The translations under genes were made by a program, and so were the position numbers. The notes under the pieces were generated by a model, which did not search any database, was not told the origin of the DNA, and saw nothing but the letters and a program-made list of their open reading frames with translations. A stretch of 64,000 bases of DNA from Galerina marginata (lineage: Eukaryota > Basidiomycota > Agaricomycetes > Agaricales > Galerinaceae), in the NCBI GenBank assembly GCA_023014335.1, contig JAECYW010000012.1, positions 124,001 to 188,000 of the forward strand. Reading direction: 5' to 3'. Numbering within the stretch: position 1 is the stretch's first letter; every line of letters starts with the position of its first letter. Positions 1 through 11,454 of this stretch are shown here, piece after piece.

Positions 1-2960
1 ACTGTCCGAATTATGCACCATTATCGTACCTTTCCGACTTCCACTCTTCCCGATTGCGTTAATTACCAATTCCGACCCGATAAATCAACCGTAGACCTTG
101 ATATATTTCGAGTCAAACTAAATGTCGATACTTTCTGAATTATTCTCTACAAAATGTAGTCCAAATTTACGCCTTACGAGCTCATTTTTAAATCTGATAT
201 CACCATTTACTTTCGATACACGAAATACCAAATGCAGAATTCACGACCACTGATCAAGTATAAGCAGAGAATAAATCAAGCTGCTCGTGCAGCGGGCCAA
301 CGGAAATTTGCGTGGCGCCTTGCGTGCTTGCGCATCACTTGCGCAAGCCTTTTTATGCGCAAGTTAGCGCAAGCCCGCGCTAGCGCAACTTCTCCCACTT
401 TGCAGATCCGCACATTCTAACTGGTTTTCTGTGTATTATACCTTACATCTACTTATTATACCTTTGTTATGGATTAACTTACTCCAACGGATTACGGCGT
501 TGAGTGTGCACGCGGTCACTCACTCACTGCCACTGTTTTGGCACTTGAAGCTAATTTGTATTATAGCTCCCTCCCCATGAACCAGTATTATACAAAACTT
601 GTTGTACATGTATTATACAACTGTGTAATCCTATTTACAAAAAATTAGGACCGTCGGATTGCATTGGAAGTGGTAATACCAGCTCCAGCGCTGGTTGACT
701 GTCAAAATTACGCTGTTTCCCACGACTTGCTCCTGCCGTCGCACTCAAAAAGTCTTGCGCGGAAACGGCAGCAGCTCATTTGAGATAGAAGTTCAGAGAG
801 AAAGTTGTTAGTATTTATATATTCTATGGCCAAAAATTATTTTTAACGCATTAAACAAAGAAATGAATGATCCTTAAGGCATTCGGTCCGAAGTAGTCTT
901 TCTGATGAGTAGTCCTTTCCTGATAAAAACTTATCATACCGTGTCCAATCGATTCACTTTAACATACAAACAACGACGTCCTTACAGACATTTCCGCACC
1001 TCCAGCAAAGAGAGGACTTCCCTAGAAATCCGCCGACAACCTAGGTCCTAAACACGGGTCATACTACAGAATGACCCAACTTTAAATTTCGCACTATATT
1101 ACATTTTTTTCTTTAAATGGCGCCAAACAAACGACGATGTCGAAAAATATTATTCTATGGTACCCATTTCATGTACCGAGCAAACAAGGGTAGCTATAGA
1201 TGCTCGTTTTAGATACCGTAAAACTGCCCACGCGTTCCGAAACGACTTACCTCATAGAATCGTACACCATCTCGTCTTCGGTTCGACACTCTAGACCTTG
1301 ACGGGAACGCACCACCAGATTAGGGAGACGATTTAAGATTACTTTAGATACCCGTCAATCTCGAATCATACGTTCTGAAATTCTGTCTAACGAACCAGAA
1401 ATGTAAGGGAAATTGGCATTAGAAGTACATACTCGAACTTCGAAGCAGATTAACAAGAGGGAACCCCACAACTACGGAAAATATCATACTTTACAAACTC
1501 AAAACGATGACCTCCATCGCACAAATTCAACAAATCTCCAAAGACTTTCTACCAAGATTCAACGTTAAATACAACTCCATCCGGAATCCTTTCCGCTCTA
1601 CGAAGACAAAATAGAAACTTCGAACGCTTAAGAACTCAAAATAGTCAAATAAAAAGCTATTAACATACCAGACGTATTCCATACAACTTCCTCTGTTCAG
1701 TCCATAGGCCTCAACCTGTCCAGGTAGTGGTGCAATCCAGCCTGTACCCAGAAAGAGTTCTGGTTGTCCAAATCCCTATCTTGGTAGTCCGGTGTGTCGT
1801 CCGGACTCAAAGGGTGGAATAGGTGCAATCCTCCGAGATAATAACCGTTGCTTCGATGCAGTCTTCCAGTCCAATGATGGCGGCTTTCGGTCCCCGACGT
1901 ATGGAAATCAGAGCTGCATGCAGCTCAGCAAGATTCGAAAAGTCAATGAAAATGCTCACCTGATGACGACGATCGAATTCTCTATCGCGTTCCATCCATA
2001 GGTCCCAACCAACTCGGCGCGTAAAGACTTCATGGCCCGCTGAACGACCCGTTCCATTGAGATACGACCGCGCCTATCCGGATAGCACGTATCAAGCCAA
2101 GCAAGCCTGAAATGCATTGGAGCGACTGAAGGGTAGGATCGTACAGGTATAGTGGTGGTTGGTGGTAAGAGTGATTTGTGACGGATTAGACGAAAACGTT
2201 ACTGGACTCAACGGTTCAATAATTATTTCGACAATATTAATAATATGCTAATCTTAATACTTGAAAACAGCATCACCCTGCTATTCACCTAAACAACCTA
2301 GTCATTCTAAAGTTACATTATAAGCGCCAAAAAACTGGCGCTGGTATATCTAAATATAGATTCAAAAAATGAAAATCGTCAGAACACGTGAGCATAATTG
2401 TTACGGAACACTCCTCAGCTTTTTTGAGAGTCCGAAGTGTACTGATCCGAAGGTCCGAGTGAAGGTTCCGAATGTCTGCCTACATTCCGTCTGTCTTCTC
2501 GAATAAACGGCTGACAAATTCTATGATGAACGCGGGAGTCACTTCCCGCGCCCAACCCACGGGCCCCTTCATCAGCGCGTGGTGCTCCTTCATCAGCGCC
2601 TCACGCTTTTCCTCCCTGTCGAGGACCGACAATGCAGCACAACTGCTAGAAAAATTCATGATATTATATGTTGCCCACAAAACACATGCCCGAGTATGTC
2701 TTTCTCTTTTATTTTTCACACAGCTTCATATTTTTCACTCGCCTTAGGAACATCTCGAGCAGTAATAAAACCTGGACTAGTCAAGGGAGAAAACGTGACC
2801 GGTAAAGTTCAAATTTCAGCCGGTTTTTTAAAATAAATACAAACAAATTATCCGGGTAACAAAATGGCAGAGAAACGCGTTTTTTTGAATCTCAGGTAAA
2901 GACGATTCCTTATTACATAAGGTCTCGTAAGAAGTAGGAAAAAGTTACCGACTGGTTTCC
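1..2960. other. Gene-free, relic-like left flank
   Basis: No reading frame here resembles a known protein and no exon chain with consistent phase was found. The first 800 bases are AT-rich with repeated TATTATAC-type strings. Positions 300-400 carry clustered GCGCAAG motifs, including a perfect hairpin. On the minus strand at about 2480-2640 a short charged helical stretch could be a decayed exon of a repeat or gene, but nothing flanks it. A small GC-rich hairpin (GCGCCA/TGGCGC) lies at 2324-2341. Best read as degenerate repeat-derived DNA. Confidence 0.5.
326..348. repeat. Perfect 9-bp hairpin in GCGCAAG-rich cluster
   Basis: GCTTGCGCA (326-334) is the exact reverse complement of TGCGCAAGC (340-348), with a 5-nt loop. 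The next 50 bases hold two more GCGCAAG copies and a GCGCTAGCGC palindrome. Clustered short inverted motifs of this kind are common in subterminal regions of DNA transposons, but terminal repeats were not found here. Confidence 0.6.
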
Positions 2961-2984
2961 AGCAAACGTGTTTTCGTACTCGGT

Positions 2985-5520
2985 AAGCAAAGCGGCCCGG
3001 AGGACGCAAAGGCCTTCACGATCAACGTCAATCAACTTGAACCACCACCACCACCATCATCCATGGGCTGCAAATCTCCACTCTGCAAATAATATTCGGC
3101 TCGTCTTTTCTAATCCTGAACTATGGTTCCGTCATTGGTCGACAGCTCTTACGGACCCCACACGTGTTCTCAGCATGTCCACTGTGATTCAGCCTTTTCG
3201 TTATAAGAATCGCTTTCTGCGGTTAGGACCATCTACTGTCACACCACTGCCTAAGCCCACCTCTGAGCTGCAATCTGAAGCACGGTACGCCAGATTTTCC
3301 TATCACATTCAGTGAGTTTGTCAATTTTGCCATAGTTTGCTAATAGTGAACACCGAATGTTGAATCATTTTCCTAGCTAAAGCTCATTCATTCAAGTCAC
3401 AGTCGCCCCTGGTCAAGGCTACTTAGCCATCGACGAGATGAATTCGTTTCTTCAGCGCCTTGGTATCAGACGAGTGAAAAAGGCTACTGGAAAGATTAAC
3501 GGAGCCGATGAGTTGGCAGGAAAACGCCAACCTTCACCGGGTAATTCCAAGGACTCTGTCGCCAATCATCCAGACGAACCAAAATTCAAATGGAAATTCG
3601 TTGATGCTAATGCCTTTATCCACCAAGGCCTTTTGAAGTTGGTCGAGGTAGAGGATTTCCAAAAGCTCGACTTCGTTGCGATATCGTATACCTGGTCCAA
3701 AAATATTCTCGAGTGGAGAAAGTGGATCCTTTCCCTTGGGCCCGAGGAGAAGGCGAACAGAGTCCCCTCAGACAGCGAAGCGTCAGAAGACATGAAGAAA
3801 ATTCATCTCTTCTTCACGGTGGTGTCTTTCCTCGTCATCGCACGGGGGAAGTCGTTCTTCTGGATGGACGTACTCTCCATAAACCAGGATGACCCGGCGG
3901 AGAAGGCATTCTTCGTCCCCAGGATGGGTTTGCTGTACGCTGGCTCCTCCGAAGCGCATGCTTATGTTACCGGGTGCGCCATTGTCGCCATGTCGTCCGA
4001 GGAACTCCACTTCCCCGTCTGGGAGACACGCGCCTGGACATTGCAAGAATATGTTCTATCCAAGAGTGTCATTTACTGTTACTGCTTCAGCGGCGATGTT
4101 ATTAGAGACATCAAGGTCCTCCAGCAAGATGGGTCGGAGCGCTTACCATCCCCAACGACGGAGATTCACTCTCCAACTCTCGATCGATACAAATCCTCCG
4201 TTCCCAACAAGACCTTCGTATTGGAGAAAAGGAATGTTAAAGTCACTTGCTGCTTTGACGAGGATACCTTTGCAGGACCCGACCTGAGTGTAACGTCTTA
4301 TATGAAGAACGATGCTTTTAGCCCCGGTATGAACAAGGTGGTCGGGCGAAGCACCTTGAGCAAAGTTCTCTACGGCTTAAAGCAAGAAACCTCCAGGCCA
4401 AAAACCATCTCGACATCCATGGCGCTTCTTGGAGGGAGAACATCGACTTACCCGGAGGATATGATATATTCAGTCCTTGGAATCTTGGAGATGGAGGGCT
4501 ATAAAGTGCGCTATGGGATTGGATTCGATGAAGCCAGGCTGGGAGTATTCGAGGGTATGAAGCCGGACGTCCTAGCGGCTGTCCTCGGTACGGACTGGGG
4601 CTGTTCTCAGGACAGCAGGAATAACGACTCCGCCCTCCCGAGAATAATCGGATCCCAACCAACAATTGGGGTTGAACGAACTGAAATCACAAGCTCTGCC
4701 AAATATACGAGGGACATCGGAACGGCTATAACCTCGAGGAAGGAAAGATTCAGGCTATGGAAGGACCTTTCCAGGAGCCAGTCACGAAGCACATCCGTCA
4801 TCCGGGCTACGTTCGGCAGCCAGTCGTCCAGGTTGATGATCATGTTTTGCGCCAGTTTGTTCGATGACCCGACCTATGCAGACACTCCAACCTCCGATAT
4901 CCCAGAGGAGAACATACGCCCGGTCATAGTTTCTGGCGAGTCGAGGCTCAGCGATGACGATTACTTCAATAGTGAAGTGAGGTACGACAAAGAGATTGAA
5001 TTGGTGGAGTTGGGGGTCTGTATTCACTACGCGATGTTCCCTGATCTGGAAGATGTGAAGTATATGACGCACACAGCGGTGTTGGCCTTGGAATGCGAGG
5101 AATCTTCTGGTCACTTGGTAAACAGGGGAACGGTTCTTGTTTTGGATGCTTCTGCCTTTTCTAGCCCAGTTTCCGTACATACCATCCGCTAGTTTTATTC
5201 CTCTGGTTTCAAGTGCCTCCGACTTTGAATTCCACAAACCTTAAAGGCCTTGTAAGTTTTTTTTGTGTATATAAATATTGTATCAACCTCTTATAGTTGA
5301 CCCAGCACGAATTCGAATGCTCTGACGAGGAGGGACAGTGGTGTGTAGAGGCACGAGCTATCTTCCGTTCCGAAGGGAAAGATGCTCCATCGTTGTCGGG
5401 CTCGATCTCGTCGTTTTCGGCGGTTGCGAGTGCTGTGGTGCACTCCTCCAATGCGGGTGTGGGTGCGGGTGCGGTATCAATGATTTTGTCCAGCACTGAG
5501 CAAATGCGCTTTAAATTTTG
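2985..5520. repeat. Tandem duplication unit 1 (HET gene with flanks)
   Basis: The unit opens with a GCAAAGCGGCCCGGA block at about 2987 that recurs at about 5525. Similarity between units covers the 5' leader, a probable 5' UTR intron (donor at 3312, acceptor near 3377), the whole coding region and about 200 bases past the stop, including a GTAAG...TTATAG intron-like segment in the 3' flank. The copies sit head to tail with no visible transposon at the junction, which fits unequal crossing-over or replication slippage. Confidence 0.8.
3438..5192 (+). CDS. HET-domain protein, copy 1
   Basis: Single-exon, 584-residue protein of the heterokaryon incompatibility (HET) family, whose members trigger cell death or growth arrest after non-self recognition in fungi. 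Visible HET blocks are AISYTW (residues 81-86), DVLSINQDD (144-152, the usual 'IDaLCINQ' block) and WETRAWTLQE (195-204). The N-terminal 45 residues are basic and low-complexity. The C-terminal 350 residues match no domain I can name and have no NACHT, WD40 or ankyrin repeats. The start is the first ATG after a probable 5' UTR intron, and the same ATG context is kept in the downstream copy. Family assignment is secure; which self/non-self cue it reads is unknown. Confidence 0.88.
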   Translation: MNSFLQRLGIRRVKKATGKINGADELAGKRQPSPGNSKDSVANHPDEPKFKWKFVDANAFIHQGLLKLVEVEDFQKLDFVAISYTWSKNILEWRKWILSLGPEEKANRVPSDSEASEDMKKIHLFFTVVSFLVIARGKSFFWMDVLSINQDDPAEKAFFVPRMGLLYAGSSEAHAYVTGCAIVAMSSEELHFPVWETRAWTLQEYVLSKSVIYCYCFSGDVIRDIKVLQQDGSERLPSPTTEIHSPTLDRYKSSVPNKTFVLEKRNVKVTCCFDEDTFAGPDLSVTSYMKNDAFSPGMNKVVGRSTLSKVLYGLKQETSRPKTISTSMALLGGRTSTYPEDMIYSVLGILEMEGYKVRYGIGFDEARLGVFEGMKPDVLAAVLGTDWGCSQDSRNNDSALPRIIGSQPTIGVERTEITSSAKYTRDIGTAITSRKERFRLWKDLSRSQSRSTSVIRATFGSQSSRLMIMFCASLFDDPTYADTPTSDIPEENIRPVIVSGESRLSDDDYFNSEVRYDKEIELVELGVCIHYAMFPDLEDVKYMTHTAVLALECEESSGHLVNRGTVLVLDASAFSSPVSVHTIR

Positions 5521-5521
5521 T

Positions 5522-7905
5522 AGGCAAAGCGGCCCGGAAGAACGTTAGGGCATTGCAACCACCTGACTCCTCTCTCCACTCTCCGAATAAGATTCGGCTC
5601 GTCTTTGTCTAACGCTCTAATCTATTATTGAATTATGGTTCTGTCACTGGTGCACAAAGGCTCTTCCTTGAAGTTCTTTCCTTCCACACATGACTGTGAT
5701 TTAGCTTTTTCATTATAAGAGGCACTTTCTGCTACTTTCTGCCCTCTGGACCATCTACTCTGTCGCAACCTGCAGATCCGAAGTGCGATACGCCAGCCTT
5801 TCCTATCACATCCAGTGAGTTTCTTGATTTCGCCAAGTTTGCTCTTAGTAACCACCAAATGTTGAAACATCTTTGTAGCTAAAGCTTTCACATTCAAGTC
5901 TCACACCAGGTCAAGGCCACTTAGCCGTCGACGACATGAATTCACTTCTTCAGTGCCTTGGTATCAGACGACTGAAAAGGCCGACTGGAAAGATCAGCCG
6001 AGCAGATCAGTTGGCAGGAAAACCTTCACCGGGTAATCCCAAGGACGCTGTCGCCAATCATCCAGACGAGCCAAAATTCAAATGGAAATTCGTTGACGCC
6101 AATGCTTTTATCCACCAAGGTATTTTGAAATTGGTCGAGGTAGAGGATTTCCAAAAGTTCGACTTCGTGGCGATATCGTATACCTGGTCCAAAAATATTC
6201 TCGAGTGGAGAAAGTGGATCCTTTCCCTTGGGCCCGAGGAGAAGGCGAACAGAGTCCCCTCAGATAGCGAAGCGTCAGAAGACATGAAGAAATTCCACCT
6301 CTTCTTCACCGTGGTCTCATTCCTCGTCCTCGCACGTGGGAAGTCGTTCTTCTGGATAGATTTACTCTCCATAAACCAGGATTCCCCAGCAGAAAAAGCA
6401 TTCTTCGTCCCCAAGATGGGTTTGCTGTACGCTGGCTCCTTCGAAGCACATGCTTATGTTACAGGGAGCGCCCTTATCGCCATGTCGTCCGACGAACTCC
6501 ATCTTCCCATCTGGGAGACACGCGCCTGGACATTGCAAGAATATGTCCTATCCAAGCGTGTGATTTATTGTTACTGCTTCAGCGGTGATGTTATAAGAGA
6601 TATCAAGATGCTCCAGCGAGAAGGGTCGGAGCGCTTACCACCCCCGACAACGGAGATTTGCTCTCCAACTCTCGATCGGTACAAATCCTCTGTCCCCAAC
6701 AATGCATTCGTATTGGAGAAGGGGAAAGCCAAAGTCACTTGCTGCTTTGACGAAGACACCTTTCTGGGCCCCACGCTGAGTTTGACGTCTTATATGAAGC
6801 ACGATATGTTTGGTCCCAATATGAACCGGGTGATCGGGCGAGGCACCTTGAGCAAAGTTCTCTACGCCATGAAGCGGGAAACCTCCAGGCCGAAAGTCAT
6901 CTCGACATCTATGGCGCTTCTTGGAGGGAGGACAGCGACTTACCCGGAGGATATAATGTATTCAGTCCTTGGAATATTGGAGATGGAGGACTATAAAGTA
7001 CGCTATGGGATTGGATTCGATGAAGCCAGGATGGGAGTATTCGAGGGTATGAAGCCGGATGTCCTAGCGACTGTCCTCGGTACGGACTGGGGCTGTTCTC
7101 AAAATAGCAAGAATAACGACTCCGCCCTCCCGAGAATAATCGGGTCCCAACCAACAATTGGGGTCGAACGAATCGAAATCACAAGCTCTGCCAAATATAT
7201 GAGGGACATCGGAACGGCTATAACCTCGAGGAAGGAAAGATTCAGGCTATGGAAGGACCTCTCCAGGAGCCAGTCGCGAAGCACCTCTGTCGTCCGAACT
7301 TTGATGGGCAGCCAGGAGTCCAGAGTGGTGATCATGTTTTGCGCCAGTTTGTTCGATGACCCAAACTATGCAAACATCCCAACCTCCAATATCCCAGAGG
7401 AGAACATACGCCCGGTCATAGTTTCTGGCGAGTCGAGGCTCAGCGATGACGATTACTTTAATAGCGAAGTGAGGTACGACAAAGAGGTTGAATTGGTGGA
7501 GTTGGGGGTCTGTATTCACTATGCGCTGTTCCCCGATCCAGGAGATGAGAAGTATATGAAGCACACAGCTCTGTTGGCCTTGGAATGCGAGGAATCTTCC
7601 GGTCACTTGGTAAACAGGGGAACAGTTCTTGTTTTAGACGCTTCTGCCTTTTCTGGGCCAGTTTCCATACATACCATCCGATAGTTCTGTTTCCTCTGCC
7701 AGTGGTTTTGAGTGCCTCCTACGAATTTCACAAAACTTAAAGGCCTTGTAAGTTGTTTTGTGTATGTAAATGTTGTACCAGCTTCTTATCATTGACCCAG
7801 TGCGAATTCGGATGCTCTGACGAGGAGCGGCTGTGGTGTTTCGAGACACGAGCTATGTCTCTTCTAGTCTGTTTAGTACCGAAAGGAAAGATGCTCGTTT
7901 TGGAA
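5522..7905. repeat. Tandem duplication unit 2 (HET gene with flanks)
   Basis: Second copy of the unit beginning near 2985. Similarity ends about 7900, shortly after a GAAAGATGCTC string shared with position about 5385. Non-coding flanks are visibly more diverged (small indels throughout) than the coding parts, as expected for an older duplication with the proteins under constraint. Confidence 0.8.
5936..7684 (+). CDS. HET-domain protein, copy 2
   Basis: Single-exon, 582-residue paralogue of the gene at 3438, nearly collinear, with a two-residue deletion near residue 31. The HET blocks are intact (AISYTW, DLLSINQD, WETRAWTLQE). Differences are scattered single substitutions, many conservative, with no stops or frameshifts, so both copies look functional. 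The upstream leader repeats the same probable UTR intron (donor after CATCCA at about 5816, acceptor near 5879). Tandem HET paralogues with mild divergence are typical of fungal allorecognition loci, where copies provide alternative specificities. That role is inferred from the family. Confidence 0.88.
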   Translation: MNSLLQCLGIRRLKRPTGKISRADQLAGKPSPGNPKDAVANHPDEPKFKWKFVDANAFIHQGILKLVEVEDFQKFDFVAISYTWSKNILEWRKWILSLGPEEKANRVPSDSEASEDMKKFHLFFTVVSFLVLARGKSFFWIDLLSINQDSPAEKAFFVPKMGLLYAGSFEAHAYVTGSALIAMSSDELHLPIWETRAWTLQEYVLSKRVIYCYCFSGDVIRDIKMLQREGSERLPPPTTEICSPTLDRYKSSVPNNAFVLEKGKAKVTCCFDEDTFLGPTLSLTSYMKHDMFGPNMNRVIGRGTLSKVLYAMKRETSRPKVISTSMALLGGRTATYPEDIMYSVLGILEMEDYKVRYGIGFDEARMGVFEGMKPDVLATVLGTDWGCSQNSKNNDSALPRIIGSQPTIGVERIEITSSAKYMRDIGTAITSRKERFRLWKDLSRSQSRSTSVVRTLMGSQESRVVIMFCASLFDDPNYANIPTSNIPEENIRPVIVSGESRLSDDDYFNSEVRYDKEVELVELGVCIHYALFPDPGDEKYMKHTALLALECEESSGHLVNRGTVLVLDASAFSGPVSIHTIR

Positions 7906-7961
7906 GATTTTGCCTTTTTTGGCGTACAGCCATCTTGCTTATAAAATATCCGAGAGATCAC

Positions 7962-8684
7962 TTGAATAAGGGACCGGATGTTCTTTGACCATAACCATTA
8001 TTCCTCTTGATCTCTCAACCGTCTCTTTCACTTGTCAAAATCTCTTTGAGTTGTATTCGAAATTAGCTTGATAATTTATTCACTTTTAACGAACACCTAA
8101 TACACTCCTTCCTTCCTTCCTCAAGTCATTGAGTCACCAGCCGCTGTCTGCAATGCTAAATGTGGACTGAACTCCAAGTATGCGGGCGGACAGAGAGGAG
8201 TTTGATGATGTATCATTTGGTACGACGCAAATCTATCACTGGGATAAATATAACGAAGATTCAGACATGGCGAAATTTACCATTTTCCACGATTTAAGGA
8301 AGGAAGGAAGTATATTATACTGACGTGGTCCTTCATTGGAACAATCAGTTCACTGTAGACTACTTAGCAGGTAATTACTGTATAGGTGGCTATCTATGAT
8401 TTACTTTGAACCTCAGGTTCGATTCACACTCTTATTTCTAGGCTGCGGAAATGGAGCGCCAGAGACTTTCGATTTCGAACACGAGTGACGTCAAGCTGTT
8501 GTGGGCATGTTCGGTTGATATAACTTTTATTTATGGCGGGTAATTATTATTAGCATTACGGCGTCGAACATGGGCCATTGGGCCACACCTCGTGTAGACC
8601 GCATGCAGTGACGTTTATAGGCTGCTAAGCTTCGCAGTGACTTAAATACTTACCTCCTACGTTCCACATACCTAGGCCGACAAC
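7962..8684. other. Intergenic; contains TTCC-type inverted repeat
   Basis: No gene seen. TAATACACTCCTTCCTTCC (from 8098) has an imperfect inverted partner ending TATATTA at about 8294-8317, with roughly 170 bases between. This may be a small decayed MITE or chance pairing of polypyrimidine and polypurine tracts. The last 150 bases should hold the DUF4419 promoter; no clear TATA box was identified. Confidence 0.4.
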
Positions 8685-10202
8685 ATGCCCGTAACGTTCT
8701 CACCTGCGAAGAAAGCCCCAAAAGCCTTTGATTCCGATTACTTCTCCGAGCCGGCTGAAAAGGTGGATGGTGGCATAGCTGCGCGAATCCTCAAAGGCGC
8801 ATGCTACCAACAATACAGACAGTCAGATGACATCCTACAGTCATCGTTCGACACCCTCGACAGCGAGTTTGGAAAAAAGGACCCAGATATCATCCCGCAG
8901 AGCAACGGATTCGTGCATACAGTCACCGAGGCTTATAACCAGCATCGCGCATTGGTAATCCGTCCTGACGACGTGTGGCTGGCAATCCTTACGCAGTTCA
9001 GCGCGTTTCTTAATGCTAACGCTGAAGCTTTACGCTCGCAATTTGTGAGCCACAAAGGGAAGAAGGAACTCGTGGTCAAAGCCGACCGCCGCAACGTTGA
9101 CTATGGGGACATGGCAGGCAAGATGACGAAAGAAATCGAGAAGAACGTTGTGGATCCAGTCCTCCGCGCATGGGTTTTACCGGACTTCAGCACGACTACC
9201 ACGAACGACACGATCGTATGCTCGGTCGTCATGATGGCGTCCATGAAGGAGTACTTCTCGTACAAATTCCAGCTCATGTGTGGAATTCCACGTGTCACCC
9301 TCGACGGGGAGAAGCTAGACTGGGAGAGGATTCTGGCGCGGTTGGAGAAATTGAAGGAGTATGGTTTGCAGGCGATTGCATGGTACCACCTGCTCCGCCC
9401 GGTTGTTGCCCGGTTTGTGAAGGCTTTCGACGGGCCGGAGGTTGAAGAGAATCTCGATTTCTGGCAGAAAGTAGCCCATTACGAAGGTGGAGGCAGTGGT
9501 CCGACTTACCTGGGCGGATGGATCACGGCATTTTGTGTCTTTGATGATAAAGGGAAATGGTTAGGACATCCGTTCAAGGAGGTTCGTGCTGTCTGATAAA
9601 AAAAGAAAACCCATCAGAATATTGCTAATCAAAATTTTCAGAATGCGGAAGTGTCGCCTAACGCACGGTCTCTCTCGAGCGCCGACTTCTTTTCTACCTA
9701 TATTGATATCGCCCCTGTTTCTCTCGGTTTCATGGGTTTCCCGATTAATATTTCTGGAGAAGACGGAGAGGAGGAAGAGGTAGAAGAGCAGCCAAAAAAG
9801 ACCCACCTCCTGCTTGATGGCGCACAGTACCATCAAATTGACTCGCAAGACGTTCCTTCAGGCTATTCGGAGGTTGACGTCCTCTTGGACGACGATGGTA
9901 CAAAATACAAGTGCATGATGGTAGCAGGGCACGTCGGGATGCGCATCCGCTCGAACGACGAAGGTGGTGCGAGGGATACCATCGAGCCGGTCGCGGGATG
10001 GTGGATGTTCACCAAACAGCCGAAGGGTAAGTTCAAAGACAACCAACTTGAAGGCGACGAGGAGACGCCGGCAGACCTTGACCAATTTGTTGGAGAGGAG
10101 GGAGGGCCCACTGAGATTTCGGAGAAGGAGGTTCAAAGGGAGAGCAAGCCGCAGGTAAAGCAAGATGAGGGTGCCGGGTGTTGCAAATGCGTCGTCATGT
10201 GA
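8685..10202 (+). CDS. DUF4419 protein with C-terminal CaaX box
   Basis: Two exons, 8685-9581 and 9642-10202, separated by a 60-bp intron with a GCTAATC branch point; phase closes exactly. The 485-residue product matches the fungal DUF4419 family. Its N-terminal block has NGFVHTVTEAYNQHRALVIRP and DDVWLAILTQFSAFLN, and the centre has FSTTTTNDTIVCSVVMMASM and a GGWITAFCVF segment near the splice site. The molecular function of DUF4419 is unknown. The last residues are CCKCVVM followed by TGA: CVVM is a canonical CaaX prenylation box (farnesyl-type, Met at X) with extra upstream cysteines that could be palmitoylated. The preceding 60 residues are acidic and linker-like. I infer a membrane-tethered protein. 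Confidence 0.85.
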
Positions 10203-11454
10203 GATTATTACTGCAAAGGCTTTCAGTCTTACCAATCATTGTATCGCATCCCATCGATGTTTTCTTCCTAGAGGTACAAGGAGCAGGTTGTGCCTAAGTG
10301 AGGTCGCTCGGCATCGTCGAATAATCGGCAATTACTCTAGTTAAAGAACCTGTAAAAACCTTGTTCTGCGCTGGTGAATGGCTTAGATATGACATGCGCG
10401 CCATAAATGAGTCGTAGACACAGTTCATTTAGTCTTCTTTGCTTTGAGTAAAAGGACCGAGTTCTTCAAGGGGTACTCGGGATCTTTATAACGGACCCGG
10501 GGTTGGGTGGTTGGTTCGGCCGTCAGGCCGCAAATTTTTTTTTTGACCTACCTATTTTTTGACGGAAAATAGCGGAAAACCTCTCCGCAAAGAGGCCAAT
10601 GTCTGTAGAATATTTGTAGAATGGCTTTAATCATTGTTATGCCACTGGTAATCTGAAATTATCTCACAAGCCTACCGTTGAGCTGTTTTATTTGACTCAA
10701 GAGTCAAGACTGCTGTATTACCGGAGAATCATTTCCATCATGTCAATTTTCTATGCATCAGGCTGACGGGTTCAGCGACTGTGCCAGTGTACATACATTG
10801 GTAGCCAAAAGCTGGAAATACCGTTCAAGTACGGTGTCGCCGCCGCGTCGGGGACTCGCGGCTCAGCAAAAAGTACCGTGATGACATAATATTTCCTAAT
10901 ATAGGTGTGTGCCGGATTACGTTGGCTGGTTGGTTCAACAAATCTCCGCTAAAAAAAAATTGGAACCCCAGGTCCAATTTTTTAATTTTCGAACCCCCTT
11001 GGAGTTCTTGTTCCAGTTCTATGGGCAACGGATCAGATAGCACGAGAAAACGAGGTGACAAGATTGACATGAGACCACAGTGCCTTTCTGTTGTGGATAC
11101 AATCCCTCCATGGCTGACAGATGTGAGCCGATTTGAGCCATGCGTTCGAGCAAATTTTCAGTTTCGTAGGAGGCTGTTGAAACGACAGGCTTATGTGTTC
11201 TTCCAGAATGTCAAGAAGGACGTCTCCAAGAATTTCAACAAGTAGACGGTCGGCTATAGACGGTCACCACGTCCAATCGACCTCGAAGGAGAGTATTTTT
11301 CTTCACTGACCATCTGAAGTCCCTGCCAAACGACATGAACTTGGTGAAATGTGACAAAAGCAGTTGGACAATCTCTACCTTTAACGTCCAACCCTCCTGA
11401 TTCGAAAGAATAATGGCTTAACCGATGGCAGAGCTGGAGGAGAGTTTCAACTTA
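10203..11454. other. Gene-free stretch left of the MITE
   Basis: No convincing gene. A poly-T tract at about 10535 and a poly-A tract at about 10955 lie near similar GGTTGG(C/T)(T/G)GGTTGGTTC strings (about 10501 and 10921), so a decayed repeat is possible. A 112-codon open frame at 10907-11245 shows no recognisable domain and includes a homopolymer-encoded lysine run; I do not accept it as a gene. Confidence 0.4.

Noticed and set aside
2324..2341. GCGCCA/TGGCGC hairpin resembling a bacterial terminator
   Set aside because: The window is eukaryotic and no gene ends nearby, so a terminator call is not meaningful.
2968..3315. 115-codon frame with a run of six histidines
   Set aside because: It lies in the duplicated leader of HET copy 1, ends at the UTR splice donor and is not open in the matching leader of copy 2.
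10907..11245. 112-codon frame left of the MITE
   Set aside because: No domain, no intron chain, and a homopolymer-encoded lysine run; nothing supports a gene.
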